64,000 bases of DNA from Celerinatantimonas sp046054195 (GTDB lineage: Bacteria > Pseudomonadota > Gammaproteobacteria > Enterobacterales > Celerinatantimonadaceae): positions 14,980 through 78,979 of the forward strand of contig NZ_JBEQCS010000021.1 of assembly GCF_046054195.1 (NCBI RefSeq). The letters are read 5' to 3'. Both the position numbers and the translations under genes were made by a program. Every line of letters starts with the position of its first letter. Positions within the stretch are counted from its first letter, which is position 1. Below the pieces are notes generated by a model. That model had not been told where the DNA came from. It searched no databases and was given only the letters and a program-made list of their open reading frames with translations. Shown in pieces: positions 17,476 to 27,800 of the stretch.

Positions 17476-18063
17476 TTACTCCTGAAATAATTCGTAAGCT
17501 CTTTTTTGGCAACGGGCATGTGCGCTGCAACTTATGAGGTGGTCATTAAACATGCCGACTGCTTGCATAAAGGCATAGCAAATGGTTTCGCCGACAAACT
17601 TGAATCCATGCTTTTTGAGTGATTTTGCCATCGCTATCGCTTCTGGACTGGTGGTCGGCGTATCGTTGCCGTCAACTAATTGGTGATCAATTGGGAAATT
17701 ATTCACAAAAGACCACAAATAATCGCTAAAATTAATGCCTTGCTGCGATAAGTCTAAATAGGCTCGCGCATTTTGCACAATGGCCCTAATTTTTAGACGG
17801 TTGCGAACGATGCCGGGCTCTTTTAATAGTTGCTCAATCTTATCGTCGTTAAACAACGCTATTTTTTCCGGGTTAAATTGCTCAAATAAGCGATAATATT
17901 CAGATTGTTTACGTAAAATGATTATCCATGATAATCCGGCTTGCTGACCATCAAGGCATAATTTGGCAAAAAGTTCTTGGTTATCGACAACGGGCATTCC
18001 CCAGCAGTTATCATGATACTGGCGGTATTGCTCATCGTCTCCTGGCCAACTGCATTCAGGCAT
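17476..18063 (-). CDS. tag: DNA-3-methyladenine glycosylase I
   Basis: This 195-residue base-excision enzyme removes 3-methyladenine from alkylated DNA. Family blocks include the YHDNCWGMPVVDN start, CLDGQQAGLSWIIILRK near 40, YLWSFVNNFP near 110 and KKHGFKFVGETICYAFMQA near 148. Zinc-site candidates are Cys4, His17 and the C-terminal NDHLISC. It starts a minus-strand pair with the LysE-type exporter. Confidence 0.94.
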   Translation of the reverse strand: MPECSWPGDDEQYRQYHDNCWGMPVVDNQELFAKLCLDGQQAGLSWIIILRKQSEYYRLFEQFNPEKIALFNDDKIEQLLKEPGIVRNRLKIRAIVQNARAYLDLSQQGINFSDYLWSFVNNFPIDHQLVDGNDTPTTSPEAIAMAKSLKKHGFKFVGETICYAFMQAVGMFNDHLISCSAHARCQKRAYELFQE

Positions 18064-18107
18064 ACAAGCTCCTTGGGTGTCGTTTAGCCGATGGTTAATT
18101 GCTCTAG

Positions 18108-18212
18108 CAGTTTGCCATTGCGGATGATATTTACAATATCAAAAAGGCGATTTATTGGGATAAATTCGATAAGCTAGGCGCTCCACTAAAAGAGTTAATG
18201 AAAAAGTATTAG
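18108..18212 (+). pseudogene. Possible remnant of a coding sequence
   Basis: A 34-codon open stretch between tag and csrD reads QFAIADDIYNIKKAIYWD then KFDKLGAPLKELMKKY and stop. It is preceded immediately by an in-frame TAG and has no usable start codon near its beginning. The composition looks protein-like, as for the C-terminal tail of a lost gene, but I cannot identify a parent family. It may be chance. Confidence 0.25.
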
Positions 18213-18228
18213 AAGCGAATGAATATCT

Positions 18229-20133
18229 GTGAAACTGTCGAATAAATTTATTCTATTTATCGTCATCTGTGTGGTGACTGCGGTCGGTTTGGTTGGTGTT
18301 GGCGGCGCGTTGACGTTTCGCAAGCTAGCCTATGATCAGCAATCATTCAAGATTAAAGCAATTGTGCAGCTTCTTGATAGCCAGCTGGATGTTCAACCTG
18401 ATACGCCAGAATTTGAACAGTGGTTACCCAACTGGTTACATGCTCATCAGATTGTTCGGATGGATTTGTCTAATCAGGGCGGAACTGTTTATACGTTTCG
18501 TGAGGTGCGCTACCACGGCAGTACGGATTCGCTGATCCATTATCATTTCCAACTTAAATCCCACCCTGATTTTTCGATTACATTATGGGTCGAGAGTCCT
18601 TTTAAACGGCTCCGTTATGCGCCTGATGCGATGATTTATGTTTTCTTAGGCGTCGTGATTGTCGCCGTGGGATTACTCATTAGCATTCAATGGTTAAAAA
18701 ATGCCTTTAAAGGTGCTGAGCGGCTAGAGTGGCGAGGTCGGCGAATTATTGGTGGCCATCAAGATGGTGTGATGAATGCCGATCCCTGCGAGTGGCCACG
18801 CAGTGCCAGCCGAGCGATTAGTCAGTTGCTTTTACAATTAGAAGATAGCCGTCAGGACCGAGCTCGCTTTGATCGGATGATCCGCGAGAATGCTTTTATC
18901 GATGAGCTAACAGGGCTTGCCAATCTTACCCATTTTAGTAATCGGCTCGAAACAGAGATGCTCGATGTGGATGCAAACATCGGGGCCGTTTTGCTATTTC
19001 AGTTAACGATTTTGGATGAACTTAATTACAGCCATTCGCGCGAGAGCGGTGATGTTTTACTCCAGCAGTTCGCGCAACTTTTGAACAATTACGCGAAAAA
19101 TAACACTAACGCAATTGTTGGCCGAGTCGGCGGGGATTGTTTTGCGCTGTTGCTCGCTCAGGTGACACTCGCGCAAGCTGAATCAGTGGTTTTAACATTG
19201 TTAAAACAGTTAGAGCGGATCCCGCTGCCTTCGGGTTTTTATAGTGATGATTATATAGCGGTCGGTATCGCTGGATATCAATTTGGCGATTCCCCTCAAG
19301 AGGTGATGCATCAGGCGGATGATGCGCTGCGTATTGCCAGACAGCAAGGTGGCAACACCTGGTTCACCGTCGATAGGCAGTTAACGGCTAACTATATCGG
19401 TCAAGGGTCTGTGCGTTGGCGCAGCATGCTTGAACAGGCGCTTAGCTTGCACCGCGTGAGTTATTTCGAGCAGCTTATCTATGCGCGGGAAAGTAAACCT
19501 TACTGTGTTGAGCTATTAGCGCGCATTCAAGATTCAGACTCAACCTGGTTAACTGCCAGTGTTTTCTGGCCGTGGGTTGAGCGCTGCGGAATGGTTAAAC
19601 AGTTTGATTATCTGGCCATTGATCATGCCCTGGAGCGCTTAAAAAGCAGCTCAATGGCGGTGAGCATTAACTTAGATGTTTCCACCTTGCAAGAGCGCTC
19701 AGTGATTCGACGGTTAATCTATTGGGCGATGGAAACCAATCCGCGTCAAGCCGGAAGGCTTATTATCGAGCTCAAAGAACAGCAAGTTGCGTTTTTAGGA
19801 CGCCGTCAGCAGGCTCGTATTAACGCCTTGCGTGAAAAAGGCATTTTGATAGCCATCGATAGAGCTGGGCAAAATGTGCTTAGCACCCAGTACATCAACG
19901 ATCTTAAGCCAGCCTATGTTAAGTTGCACCCAAGTCTCGTTCGAGATTTAGCAAGGCGTCAGGTGAATCGTTTGGCGATTAGTAGTTTGCTCGCAAGTGC
20001 CGAAGGCAAGGCTAAAGTAGTCGCTGTGGGGGTTGAATCAGCGCAAGATTGGCAGGTGCTAGAGCGCTTAGGGGTAAGCGCCGGACAAGGGACTTGGTTC
20101 TCATCTGTAAGCCAGAGAGAACAGGTCGATTGA
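18229..20133 (+). CDS. csrD: CsrD-type RNase E specificity factor (degenerate GGDEF-EAL)
   Basis: A 634-residue membrane protein. In E. coli, CsrD promotes RNase E decay of the small RNAs CsrB/CsrC without making or breaking cyclic-di-GMP. It has membrane segments at about 8-30 and 136-158 flanking a periplasmic domain, a HAMP-like linker, a GGDEF-type domain with VGGDCFALLL near 301 (Glu replaced by Cys), and an EAL-type domain with ELLARI near 425 in place of EALLR. The position just upstream of mreB is the conserved csrD/mshH locus. The start codon is GTG with a poor ribosome-binding site. Confidence 0.88.
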   Translation: MKLSNKFILFIVICVVTAVGLVGVGGALTFRKLAYDQQSFKIKAIVQLLDSQLDVQPDTPEFEQWLPNWLHAHQIVRMDLSNQGGTVYTFREVRYHGSTDSLIHYHFQLKSHPDFSITLWVESPFKRLRYAPDAMIYVFLGVVIVAVGLLISIQWLKNAFKGAERLEWRGRRIIGGHQDGVMNADPCEWPRSASRAISQLLLQLEDSRQDRARFDRMIRENAFIDELTGLANLTHFSNRLETEMLDVDANIGAVLLFQLTILDELNYSHSRESGDVLLQQFAQLLNNYAKNNTNAIVGRVGGDCFALLLAQVTLAQAESVVLTLLKQLERIPLPSGFYSDDYIAVGIAGYQFGDSPQEVMHQADDALRIARQQGGNTWFTVDRQLTANYIGQGSVRWRSMLEQALSLHRVSYFEQLIYARESKPYCVELLARIQDSDSTWLTASVFWPWVERCGMVKQFDYLAIDHALERLKSSSMAVSINLDVSTLQERSVIRRLIYWAMETNPRQAGRLIIELKEQQVAFLGRRQQARINALREKGILIAIDRAGQNVLSTQYINDLKPAYVKLHPSLVRDLARRQVNRLAISSLLASAEGKAKVVAVGVESAQDWQVLERLGVSAGQGTWFSSVSQREQVD

Positions 20134-20401
20134 GTGCCAAAATTGTAACCTAATCGTTAAAATTGAGTGGTTTTTGACTTGATTGAATAATCTTTGTGCG
20201 CCTTTCATTTTATTGAGAAAACTCTCTTCCTATTCATTAATTCTGTGCCATACTGGATAGCACTAAATACGATGGTAGAAACGAAATGTAAGTGATCACT
20301 TATAAGCCTACAGTTACGCTTGCTCTATTGGTTGAGCGTTGGTAAAGTTAGGCTCACTTAGAGATAATCCATCCCCAACATTTTCAGGATTTTAGCTAGC
20401 G

Positions 20402-21445
20402 ATGTTTAAGAAGCTCAGAGGCCTTTTTTCCAACGATCTATCGATCGATTTGGGAACCGCCAATACCCTCATTTACGTTAAAGATCAGGGCATCGTCCTT
20501 AATGAACCATCAGTTGTCGCTATTCGTCTGGAGCGCGCTGGGAGCCCAAAAAATGTAGCCGCTGTGGGACATGCAGCCAAACAGATGTTGGGGCGTACAC
20601 CAGGTAACATTTCAGCCATTCGACCTATGAAAGATGGCGTAATTGCTGATTTTTACGTCACCGAGAAAATGCTGCAGTATTTCATCAAACAGGTTCACGA
20701 AAACAACTTTCTACGTCCAAGTCCTCGAGTTTTGGTTTGCGTGCCTTGTGGCTCAACTCAAGTTGAACGCCGTGCTATTAAAGAATCTGCATTAGGTGCC
20801 GGCGCGCGTGATGTGGTGTTGATTGATGAGCCAATGGCTGCGGCAATTGGTGCCGGTTTACCTGTGTCTGAAGCGACCGGTTCAATGGTGGTCGATATCG
20901 GTGGTGGGACCACTGAAGTTGCGATCATCTCTTTGAATGGGGTTGTTTATTCTTCATCCGTACGTATCGGTGGTGACAAATTTGATGACGCTATCATTAA
21001 TTATGTGCGCCGTAACTACGGTAGCTTGATTGGTGAAGCAACTGCTGAACGTATTAAACATGTTATCGGTTCAGCCTATCCTGGCGATGAAGTCAAAGAG
21101 ATTGAAGTGCGTGGTCGAAACCTTGCCGAAGGGGTCCCACGGAGCTTTACACTTAACTCCAATGAAATTCTTGAAGCACTGCAAGAACCACTGTCTGGGA
21201 TTGTGAGTGCGGTGATGGTTGCTTTAGAGCAGTCACCACCAGAGCTTGCTTCTGATATTTCTGAGCGTGGCATGGTCTTAACTGGTGGTGGTGCGCTAGT
21301 GAAGGATTTAGACCGGTTACTCATGGAAGAAACAGGGATTCCAGTTGTAATCGCAGATGATCCATTAACGTGTGTCGCTCGTGGCGGTGGTAAAGCGCTC
21401 GAAATGATTGATATGCATGGTGGCGATCTGTTCCAGTATGAATAA
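20402..21445 (+). CDS. mreB: Rod-shape actin homologue MreB
   Basis: This 347-residue cytoskeletal ATPase polymerises under the inner membrane and directs lateral cell-wall synthesis. Actin-fold motifs are phosphate 1 LSIDLGTANTLIYVKD near 13, phosphate 2 VVDIGGGTTEVAIIS near 162 and adenosine MVLTGGGALVKDLD near 290. An N-terminal amphipathic helix (MFKKLRGLFS) for membrane binding is present. It is the first gene of mreBCD, 268 bp after csrD; that gap should hold the promoter, though I could not place it confidently. Confidence 0.98.
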   Translation: MFKKLRGLFSNDLSIDLGTANTLIYVKDQGIVLNEPSVVAIRLERAGSPKNVAAVGHAAKQMLGRTPGNISAIRPMKDGVIADFYVTEKMLQYFIKQVHENNFLRPSPRVLVCVPCGSTQVERRAIKESALGAGARDVVLIDEPMAAAIGAGLPVSEATGSMVVDIGGGTTEVAIISLNGVVYSSSVRIGGDKFDDAIINYVRRNYGSLIGEATAERIKHVIGSAYPGDEVKEIEVRGRNLAEGVPRSFTLNSNEILEALQEPLSGIVSAVMVALEQSPPELASDISERGMVLTGGGALVKDLDRLLMEETGIPVVIADDPLTCVARGGGKALEMIDMHGGDLFQYE

Positions 21446-21476
21446 GGTCGGCTTTAGTTAGCTCGGTTCTTTGCTT

Positions 21477-22352
21477 ATGAAGCCAATTTTTTCTCGCGGG
21501 CCATCGTTACAATTACGTTTGCTGTTGGCATTGATTGTATCGGTGGCACTGATCTATACCGATTCTCATTTTAAACCGTTCTCGATTGTGCGAGGTTATC
21601 TAGCCTCGCTCGTCTCGCCTTTGCAGTATGTTGCTAATTCTCCTCGGGAATTTCTTGACGATGCTTCCGATCAATTGGTTAGCGCACACCGCTTACGTCA
21701 AGAAAATGTTCGTCTGAAACAGCAGTTGCGTTTGCAACAAGCGCAGTTATTGACCATGGCAAATCTGCAAAAAGAGAATGGGCAGTTACGCTCATTGCTC
21801 GGCTCTCCCGTACACGTTGATGGGCGGCGCATGGTCGCTGAAATTCTCGCGGTGGATTCCGACCCATTTTCTCAGCAAGTGGTGATTAATAAAGGTAGTC
21901 AGGATGGTGTCTATCAAGGCCAACCAGTGATAAATGATGTGGGTGTAGTGGGCTTTATCGTTCATGTCGCTACAGCTAGTAGTCGAGTACTGCTCATTAG
22001 CGATAGTTCAGCTGCGGTGCCTGTGCGAGTGATGCGTAACGATATTCGAGTCATCGCCGAAGGCAATGGCGATGTGAATAGTCTGCGAGTGCCAAATGTC
22101 CCTCGTAGCACGGATATCAAAGTGGGTGATGAACTGGTGACATCAGGGCTTGGCGGGCGTTTCCCTGAAGGGTATCCCGTTGCTAAAGTGACCCAATTTC
22201 GTTATCAGGAAGGTCGGCCATTTGCTTCTATTGAAGCTAAACCGGTAGTGAATTTAGAGCGGCTTCGTTATCTGTTGCTATTATGGCCAGATAAGACCCA
22301 GTTAAAACAGCCCGTGCCTCAGAGCAATAACACGACGAAGGGGGCCAAATGA
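21477..22352 (+). CDS. mreC: Cell-shape protein MreC
   Basis: A 291-residue bitopic protein of the elongasome linking MreB to periplasmic synthases. It has one membrane segment near 17-35, a coiled coil near 75-110 (RQENVRLKQQLRLQQAQ) and periplasmic beta-domains with VVINKGSQDGVYQGQPVI and GDELVTSGLGGRFPEGYPV. The frame opens at TTG 21471; ATG 21477 is chosen. Its stop overlaps the mreD start by four bases. Confidence 0.96.
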   Translation: MKPIFSRGPSLQLRLLLALIVSVALIYTDSHFKPFSIVRGYLASLVSPLQYVANSPREFLDDASDQLVSAHRLRQENVRLKQQLRLQQAQLLTMANLQKENGQLRSLLGSPVHVDGRRMVAEILAVDSDPFSQQVVINKGSQDGVYQGQPVINDVGVVGFIVHVATASSRVLLISDSSAAVPVRVMRNDIRVIAEGNGDVNSLRVPNVPRSTDIKVGDELVTSGLGGRFPEGYPVAKVTQFRYQEGRPFASIEAKPVVNLERLRYLLLLWPDKTQLKQPVPQSNNTTKGAK

Positions 22353-22834
22353 GAGGTTTTTTCAATCTGTTGATTGTGATCCTGACATTGTTGGTCGCCG
22401 TCGTTTTACAGATTTTACCAATCCCAGAACAATTTGCGAATTTTCGCCCTGATTGGCTTTTGGCGTGCGTCTTTTATTGGTGTATCGCATTGCCAATGCG
22501 CTTTAATGTTCTGGGCGCTTTCATCTGTGGTTTGGTGCTTGATCTGTTGCTGGGCTCAACGCTCGGGATTCGAGCGCTATCTTTTTCGCTCATCGGTTAC
22601 ATTGCTGCGATTAATTATGTTCGTCTTCGCAATTTATCACTTTGGCAACAGGCGATTGTGTTTGCCTTGACCTGTATTGCGAATAAGGCTGTGATATTCT
22701 GGATTAATTATATTGTCCATGGTGTTCAAGCACCGGTTGGCTATTTTTATTCAGCGATTGGCTCGCTCATTATTTGGCCTTGGATCTATCTATTATTGCG
22801 TAAACTGCGGCGTCGATTCCGAATGGAGGCTTAA
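22349..22834 (+). CDS. mreD: Cell-shape membrane protein MreD
   Basis: A 161-residue polytopic inner-membrane protein, part of the rod complex with MreC and RodA. About five hydrophobic helices are visible, with the family-typical FRPDWLLACVFYWCIALP near 30 and LGIRALSFSLIGY near 75. The start overlaps the mreC stop in an ATGA arrangement, showing translational coupling. Length matches E. coli MreD (162). Confidence 0.94.
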   Translation: MRGFFNLLIVILTLLVAVVLQILPIPEQFANFRPDWLLACVFYWCIALPMRFNVLGAFICGLVLDLLLGSTLGIRALSFSLIGYIAAINYVRLRNLSLWQQAIVFALTCIANKAVIFWINYIVHGVQAPVGYFYSAIGSLIIWPWIYLLLRKLRRRFRMEA

Positions 22835-22836
22835 GC

Positions 22837-23403
22837 TTGGTGGATTTTTATCTCGCATCACAATCACCACGTCGTTTGCAGTTACTTCAATACCTTGATT
22901 ATACATTTGATGTTGTTGATGGGCAGATAGATGAAACGCCAAATGCTCTGGAGTCAGCAACTGATTATGTGGCGCGAATGGCTCGCTTGAAAGCCTATTG
23001 CGGTCTTAAAAACAGCGGTGAAAACCGTCCTGTTTTAGGTGCAGATACCACTATCAGTGTCGATAATGAAATATTGGCCAAACCTGAATCTCTTGAACAT
23101 AGTCTGTATATGTTGCGGCGGCTCTCTGGGCGGGTTCATGAAGTATTAACCGCTGTTTGCGTGGTGGATAAAACGCGTATTGAACAAGTCTTGGTGCGCA
23201 CCAGCGTAAAAATGCGCTCGATCAGTGATGACGAAATAAAATCGTACTGGCAAAGCGGTGAACCCTGTGACAAAGCCGGTAGTTATGCGATTCAGGGGAT
23301 TGGTGGTAAATTTGTACAGGCTATTGATGGTAGCTACAGTGCTGTGGTCGGATTACCGCTGGTTGAAAGCGAACAATTGCTAAAAATATTTTTATCCAAA
23401 TAG
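22837..23403 (+). CDS. Maf-family nucleoside triphosphate pyrophosphatase (YhdE type)
   Basis: A 188-residue house-cleaning enzyme that hydrolyses dTTP/UTP or modified nucleotides. The signature loop ASQSPRRLQLL at about 7-17, the catalytic Asp in LGADTTIS near 70 and GSYAIQGIGGKFVQAIDGSYSAVVGLP near the C-terminus mark the YhdE subgroup. There is no ATG start: GGAGG at 22825-22829 supports TTG 22837 or GTG 22840. It lies between mreD and rng as in E. coli. Confidence 0.93.
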   Translation: MVDFYLASQSPRRLQLLQYLDYTFDVVDGQIDETPNALESATDYVARMARLKAYCGLKNSGENRPVLGADTTISVDNEILAKPESLEHSLYMLRRLSGRVHEVLTAVCVVDKTRIEQVLVRTSVKMRSISDDEIKSYWQSGEPCDKAGSYAIQGIGGKFVQAIDGSYSAVVGLPLVESEQLLKIFLSK

Positions 23404-23424
23404 GTTGGATAATGAGGAGTTATC

Positions 23425-24894
23425 ATGCCGGCCGAGTTACTGATCAATGTAACCCCAACCGAGACGCGTGTTGCATTGGTCGAAACGGGGATCCTCCAAG
23501 AGATCCACATTGAACGCGAAGCCAAACGCGGCATCGTGGGCAATATTTACAAAGGTAAGGTTAGCCGGGTGTTACCAGGCATGCAAGCTGCCTTTGTTGA
23601 TATTGGCTTAGATAAAGCAGCGTTTTTACATGCGTCCGATATTATGCCTCACACTGAATGTGTTGATACGCAGGAGCAGGCCAATTTTCAAGCCGGAAAC
23701 ATTGCGGCTTTAGTTCGCCAAGGGCAGGATATTATGGTTCAAGTGGTTAAAGATCCGCTTGGAACCAAAGGGGCGCGACTCACCACTGATATCACTTTAC
23801 CTTCTCGTTATCTGGTGTTGATGCCAGGTAGTTCTCATGTCGGTGTCTCACAGCGCATTGAAGGCGAAGAAGCGCGTGAGCATCTAAAATCGCTTGCAAG
23901 TAGCTATGTCGATGATCTGGGCGGATTTATTGTCCGCACAGCCGCTGAAGGCGTCGGTGAGCATGAGTTGTCTCAAGATGCGGCGTTTTTAAAACGGCTG
24001 TGGCGTAAGGTTTTGCAGCGCAAGGAAAAATACCCAAGTTGCAGCATGCTTTATGAAGACTTGTCATTAGCCCCTCGCACCGTTCGCGATTTCGTCGGTA
24101 CACAACTCGATCGAATTTTAGTCGATTCTCGCGCAAGCTATGAAGAGCTCATTACATTCTGTCAGGATTTTGTCCCTGAATTTGCTGAAATTCTTGAATA
24201 TTATTCGGCAGATCGGCCTATTTTTGATCTTTACGATACTGAAAATGAGGTGCAGCGTGCTCTGCAGCGGCGAGTTGACCTTAAATCAGGTGGTTATCTG
24301 ATTATTGATCAGACCGAAGCGATGACGACGATTGATATTAATACGGGTGCTTTTGTCGGCCATCGTAATTTAGAAGAAACCATCTTTAACACCAACGTTG
24401 AAGCAACTCAAGCCATCGCAAGACAGTTACGGCTGCGAAATCTGGGTGGCATTATCATTATTGATTTTATCGATATGCAGCAAGAGGAACACCAGCAAAG
24501 GGTGCTTTACAGTCTTGAACAAGCGCTGGTGCATGACAGAGCCAAAACTAATATCAGTGGTTTTTCACAGCTTGGTTTAGTTGAAATGACACGCAAACGA
24601 ACTCGAGAAAGTTTGGAGCATGTTTTGTGTGAGCCATGTCCTGCGTGTCATGGACGCGGGTCAGTTAAAACCGCAGAAACCGTCTGTTTTGAAATTTTGC
24701 GTGAGGTTTTGCGGGTTAAAAGAGCCTATCAAGCGGATCATTTCATCGTATATGCTTCTGCTGCGGTAGCGTCATTGTTAACCGGGGAAGAGTCACATAG
24801 TTTGGCTGAACTGGAGGTGTTCATGGGGAAAGAAGTTCGGGTTCAGACTGAAACCATGTATAACCAAGAACAGTTTGACGTTGTTATGATGTGA
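23425..24894 (+). CDS. rng: Ribonuclease G
   Basis: A 489-residue endoribonuclease (identical length to E. coli) that matures the 5' end of 16S rRNA and degrades some mRNAs. The S1 RNA-binding domain with GNIYKGKVSRVLPGMQAAF begins near 35. The DNase-I-like catalytic region holds the metal-binding aspartates in TIDINTGAF near 305 and IIIDFIDM near 347. The zinc-link CEPCPACHGRG lies near 404. It follows maf by 21 bp in the same operon. Confidence 0.97.
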   Translation: MPAELLINVTPTETRVALVETGILQEIHIEREAKRGIVGNIYKGKVSRVLPGMQAAFVDIGLDKAAFLHASDIMPHTECVDTQEQANFQAGNIAALVRQGQDIMVQVVKDPLGTKGARLTTDITLPSRYLVLMPGSSHVGVSQRIEGEEAREHLKSLASSYVDDLGGFIVRTAAEGVGEHELSQDAAFLKRLWRKVLQRKEKYPSCSMLYEDLSLAPRTVRDFVGTQLDRILVDSRASYEELITFCQDFVPEFAEILEYYSADRPIFDLYDTENEVQRALQRRVDLKSGGYLIIDQTEAMTTIDINTGAFVGHRNLEETIFNTNVEATQAIARQLRLRNLGGIIIIDFIDMQQEEHQQRVLYSLEQALVHDRAKTNISGFSQLGLVEMTRKRTRESLEHVLCEPCPACHGRGSVKTAETVCFEILREVLRVKRAYQADHFIVYASAAVASLLTGEESHSLAELEVFMGKEVRVQTETMYNQEQFDVVMM

Positions 24895-24898
24895 TCTT

Positions 24899-27800
24899 AT
24901 GGTGCCATTACTGCGCAGAATTGCTCACCACTGTTGGTTAACGTTAGCGGTTGTCATTATTATCGCTGCGGTATTGCTGAGCGTTTTACGCGGTTTTTTC
25001 ATCTACGCCAACGATTTTCGCGATGAGATGACGCAGTGGCTGACTGGCTACTCGGCCCAGCAACTGCATATTGGTAGCCTCAGTGCATCACTAGAGCAAT
25101 TTCGGCCCGTTCTAATTTTAAAAGATGTCCGTTTTACCCCGCAACATTCAAGCCATTATCAGCTTGAAACTGGTTCTATCCTTCTTGATTTTAATCTAAT
25201 CGATTCGATTCGAGAGGGACATTTAGTCTTTCGCAACATTCAGCTCAATGATGTCAACGCAACGTTACCATGGCTTGAGCGCAGCAGTTCTGATAACAGC
25301 ACCAATCCCGTCGATATGAGTGTCGCTAAGACGTTTGCGAATCTGTTTTTGCATCAATTGGACCATTTCCAGATTCGAAATGCCCAAATCAGTTTTCTAG
25401 CTGAGCATCATCAAGCTCATAAAATGTACATTAAATCAATGTACTGGCGAAACAAAGAGAATCTTCATCAAGGCGAAGGGGATGCTTATCTGCCTCATTT
25501 CGGCGAATCTACCAGTACCATTCACTTTGCCTTAAAGCTTGATAATAGCGATGGGAGTCATCAGCTACTGGATATTCCTGGGCAGTTTTATGCTCAAGGG
25601 GAGCATATTCAGCTTTCTCGAGTCGGCCATTTACTCAACGTGAGTGAGCTGAAGAAATTTAATACCGATCTTAACTTCAAGCTTTGGGGAAAATTTGGTG
25701 GTAAACAGCCATCTCTTTGGCAGTGGCAATGGCAGCCCAGTACGTTAAATTGGCAAAGTCCGCAGGGGAGCGACCATCAACTCAGCCTTGAAAAAGGCCA
25801 ATTCACGCTACGTGATAAAGGCGATTATTTTAAAGTCGATAGCAGTGAGCTGACATTAAAAACGGATGGTAAGTCTTGGGGCAATATCACGGTTCAAGGC
25901 GCATTGAATGGCCAAACACAACAGTGGTATATCAATCGGCTCCCGATTGGGCAAGTGCAACCTTTAATCTCTTTATTGCCTTGGCAAAAACCCATAGCGT
26001 TGGCAAAAGTCAAAGCGGGGCAATTGCAAGATATTCGAACCGGTTATAACTGGCGTAGTGGGCAGGTTAATTATCGTGCGAAGATTGTTGGTTTAACCAC
26101 TCAAGCAACAGCTAATTGGCCTGGGGTGAGCGAATTATCGGCAGATATCACAGGCAATCAGCAGCATCTTAATTTTTCCTTGGGTTTAGGTCGCTCGAAC
26201 ATAGCTTTTCAAGATAGCTTCGATAAAAGTTGGCCAATCGAATCCTTATCAGCAAACGGGCAAGTTTCATGGGATAAGCAAGGCACTGATGTGGCCTTTA
26301 ATAGCCTTGTGATGGACAGCCCTTGGCTCAATGTACATGCTTTGGGAAGTTTAAGTTGGCAATCTGGTAATCCCAGTCCTTGGTTGAGCTTAAGCTCTAA
26401 ATTGACGTTGCCTGATGCGGGCAAAGCTCATCATTTTTATCCTCATCCATTGATGCCTGAGAAAGTTGCCAATTACCTCAAAGGCTCAATTCTCTCTGGT
26501 GCTGCGAAAGATGCGCAATTGTTGTGGTTTGGGCGAATTAACCACTTTCCATATCGCGCTCATCAAGGGATTTTTCAGGTCTATGTGCCACTTCGCCACA
26601 GCCGTTTTAAATTTCAGCCGAACTGGCCTGCATTAACAGATATGGACTTGAATCTGTTATTCCAGGGGGATTCATTGCATATGGCAAGCGATCGCGCTCA
26701 AATTGCGGGGATCCCCGTTAAGCACATCGATGCGGCGATTGAAAAAATGAATTCTCAAGGGAAAGTTCAACTGCAAGCCCAATTGAGCCATTCGGATTTA
26801 AAAAGTGTTCACCAGCTACTAGAAAAATCTCCTGTCACCAGTTTGGTTTCAACCATGCAACAACTGCCTATGAGTTCCGGGACGCTAAGTGGCCAGCTGC
26901 TATTAGATATTCCACTAAATGGTCAACAAGTGAAAGTTGCCGGCTATGCGGACTTTGAAGATGCAGCAATGCAGGTTAAAACCATGCAGATGAATTTAAG
27001 TGCGCTAAATGGCCGCTTGTCTTTTGTGCAAGGTAACCTTAATGCGCACAATCTAACGGCTCAGTGGTTAGCTCAGCCACTTTCTATTGATATTAATAGT
27101 GAGCAAGTCGATGCATCTAAATATCAATTAGGTATCGGTTTAAGTGGCAATTGGGACATGCGCTCCTTTGCGCGCAAACTATCGAATCCCGATTGGCTAA
27201 AACCAGCCTCTGGCCAGCTTAACTGGCAGGGGAAGGTGAATATTGCATTCTTAAAAGACAGTGCTTTTCACTACAATGCAAAATTTTCCTCCCAACTGGC
27301 CCAGTTAAAATTAGCGCTGGCTGAGCCACTTGAAAAATCAGCCAATCAATCATGGCCGACCACACTGTATGTGAGTGGTGATGAGCAAAATGGCAGCGGT
27401 ACTATCACTATTGAAGACCGATTAGATAGTCGTTTCCACTATCTTTATAATCCGTTTCATCTTGACCAATTACGCTTGAATATAGCAAATGCCCAGAGCT
27501 TACCTCAGCTCTCTGAGCAACTGCCCGAACAGGGCGCTGTCATCAACGCCGATATTGATAAGACTCGCTTAAAACCATGGCTTGATTATATTTTACCGAT
27601 GGTTGCTTCGGCCTCTAAGAGCGCATCTAAAACAAAAGCGCCAGAGAATAAAACGGCGCAGAGTCGCTCTTTATTGCCTGATTTGCAGTCGATTCATATC
27701 TTGGCTCGCCAAATTGATGCCTTTTCTCAGCCACTTGATCATGTGCAATTGGATTATCAGCAAGCTGGCCACGTGTGGAAAGTCAACAGTGAGCAACTCA

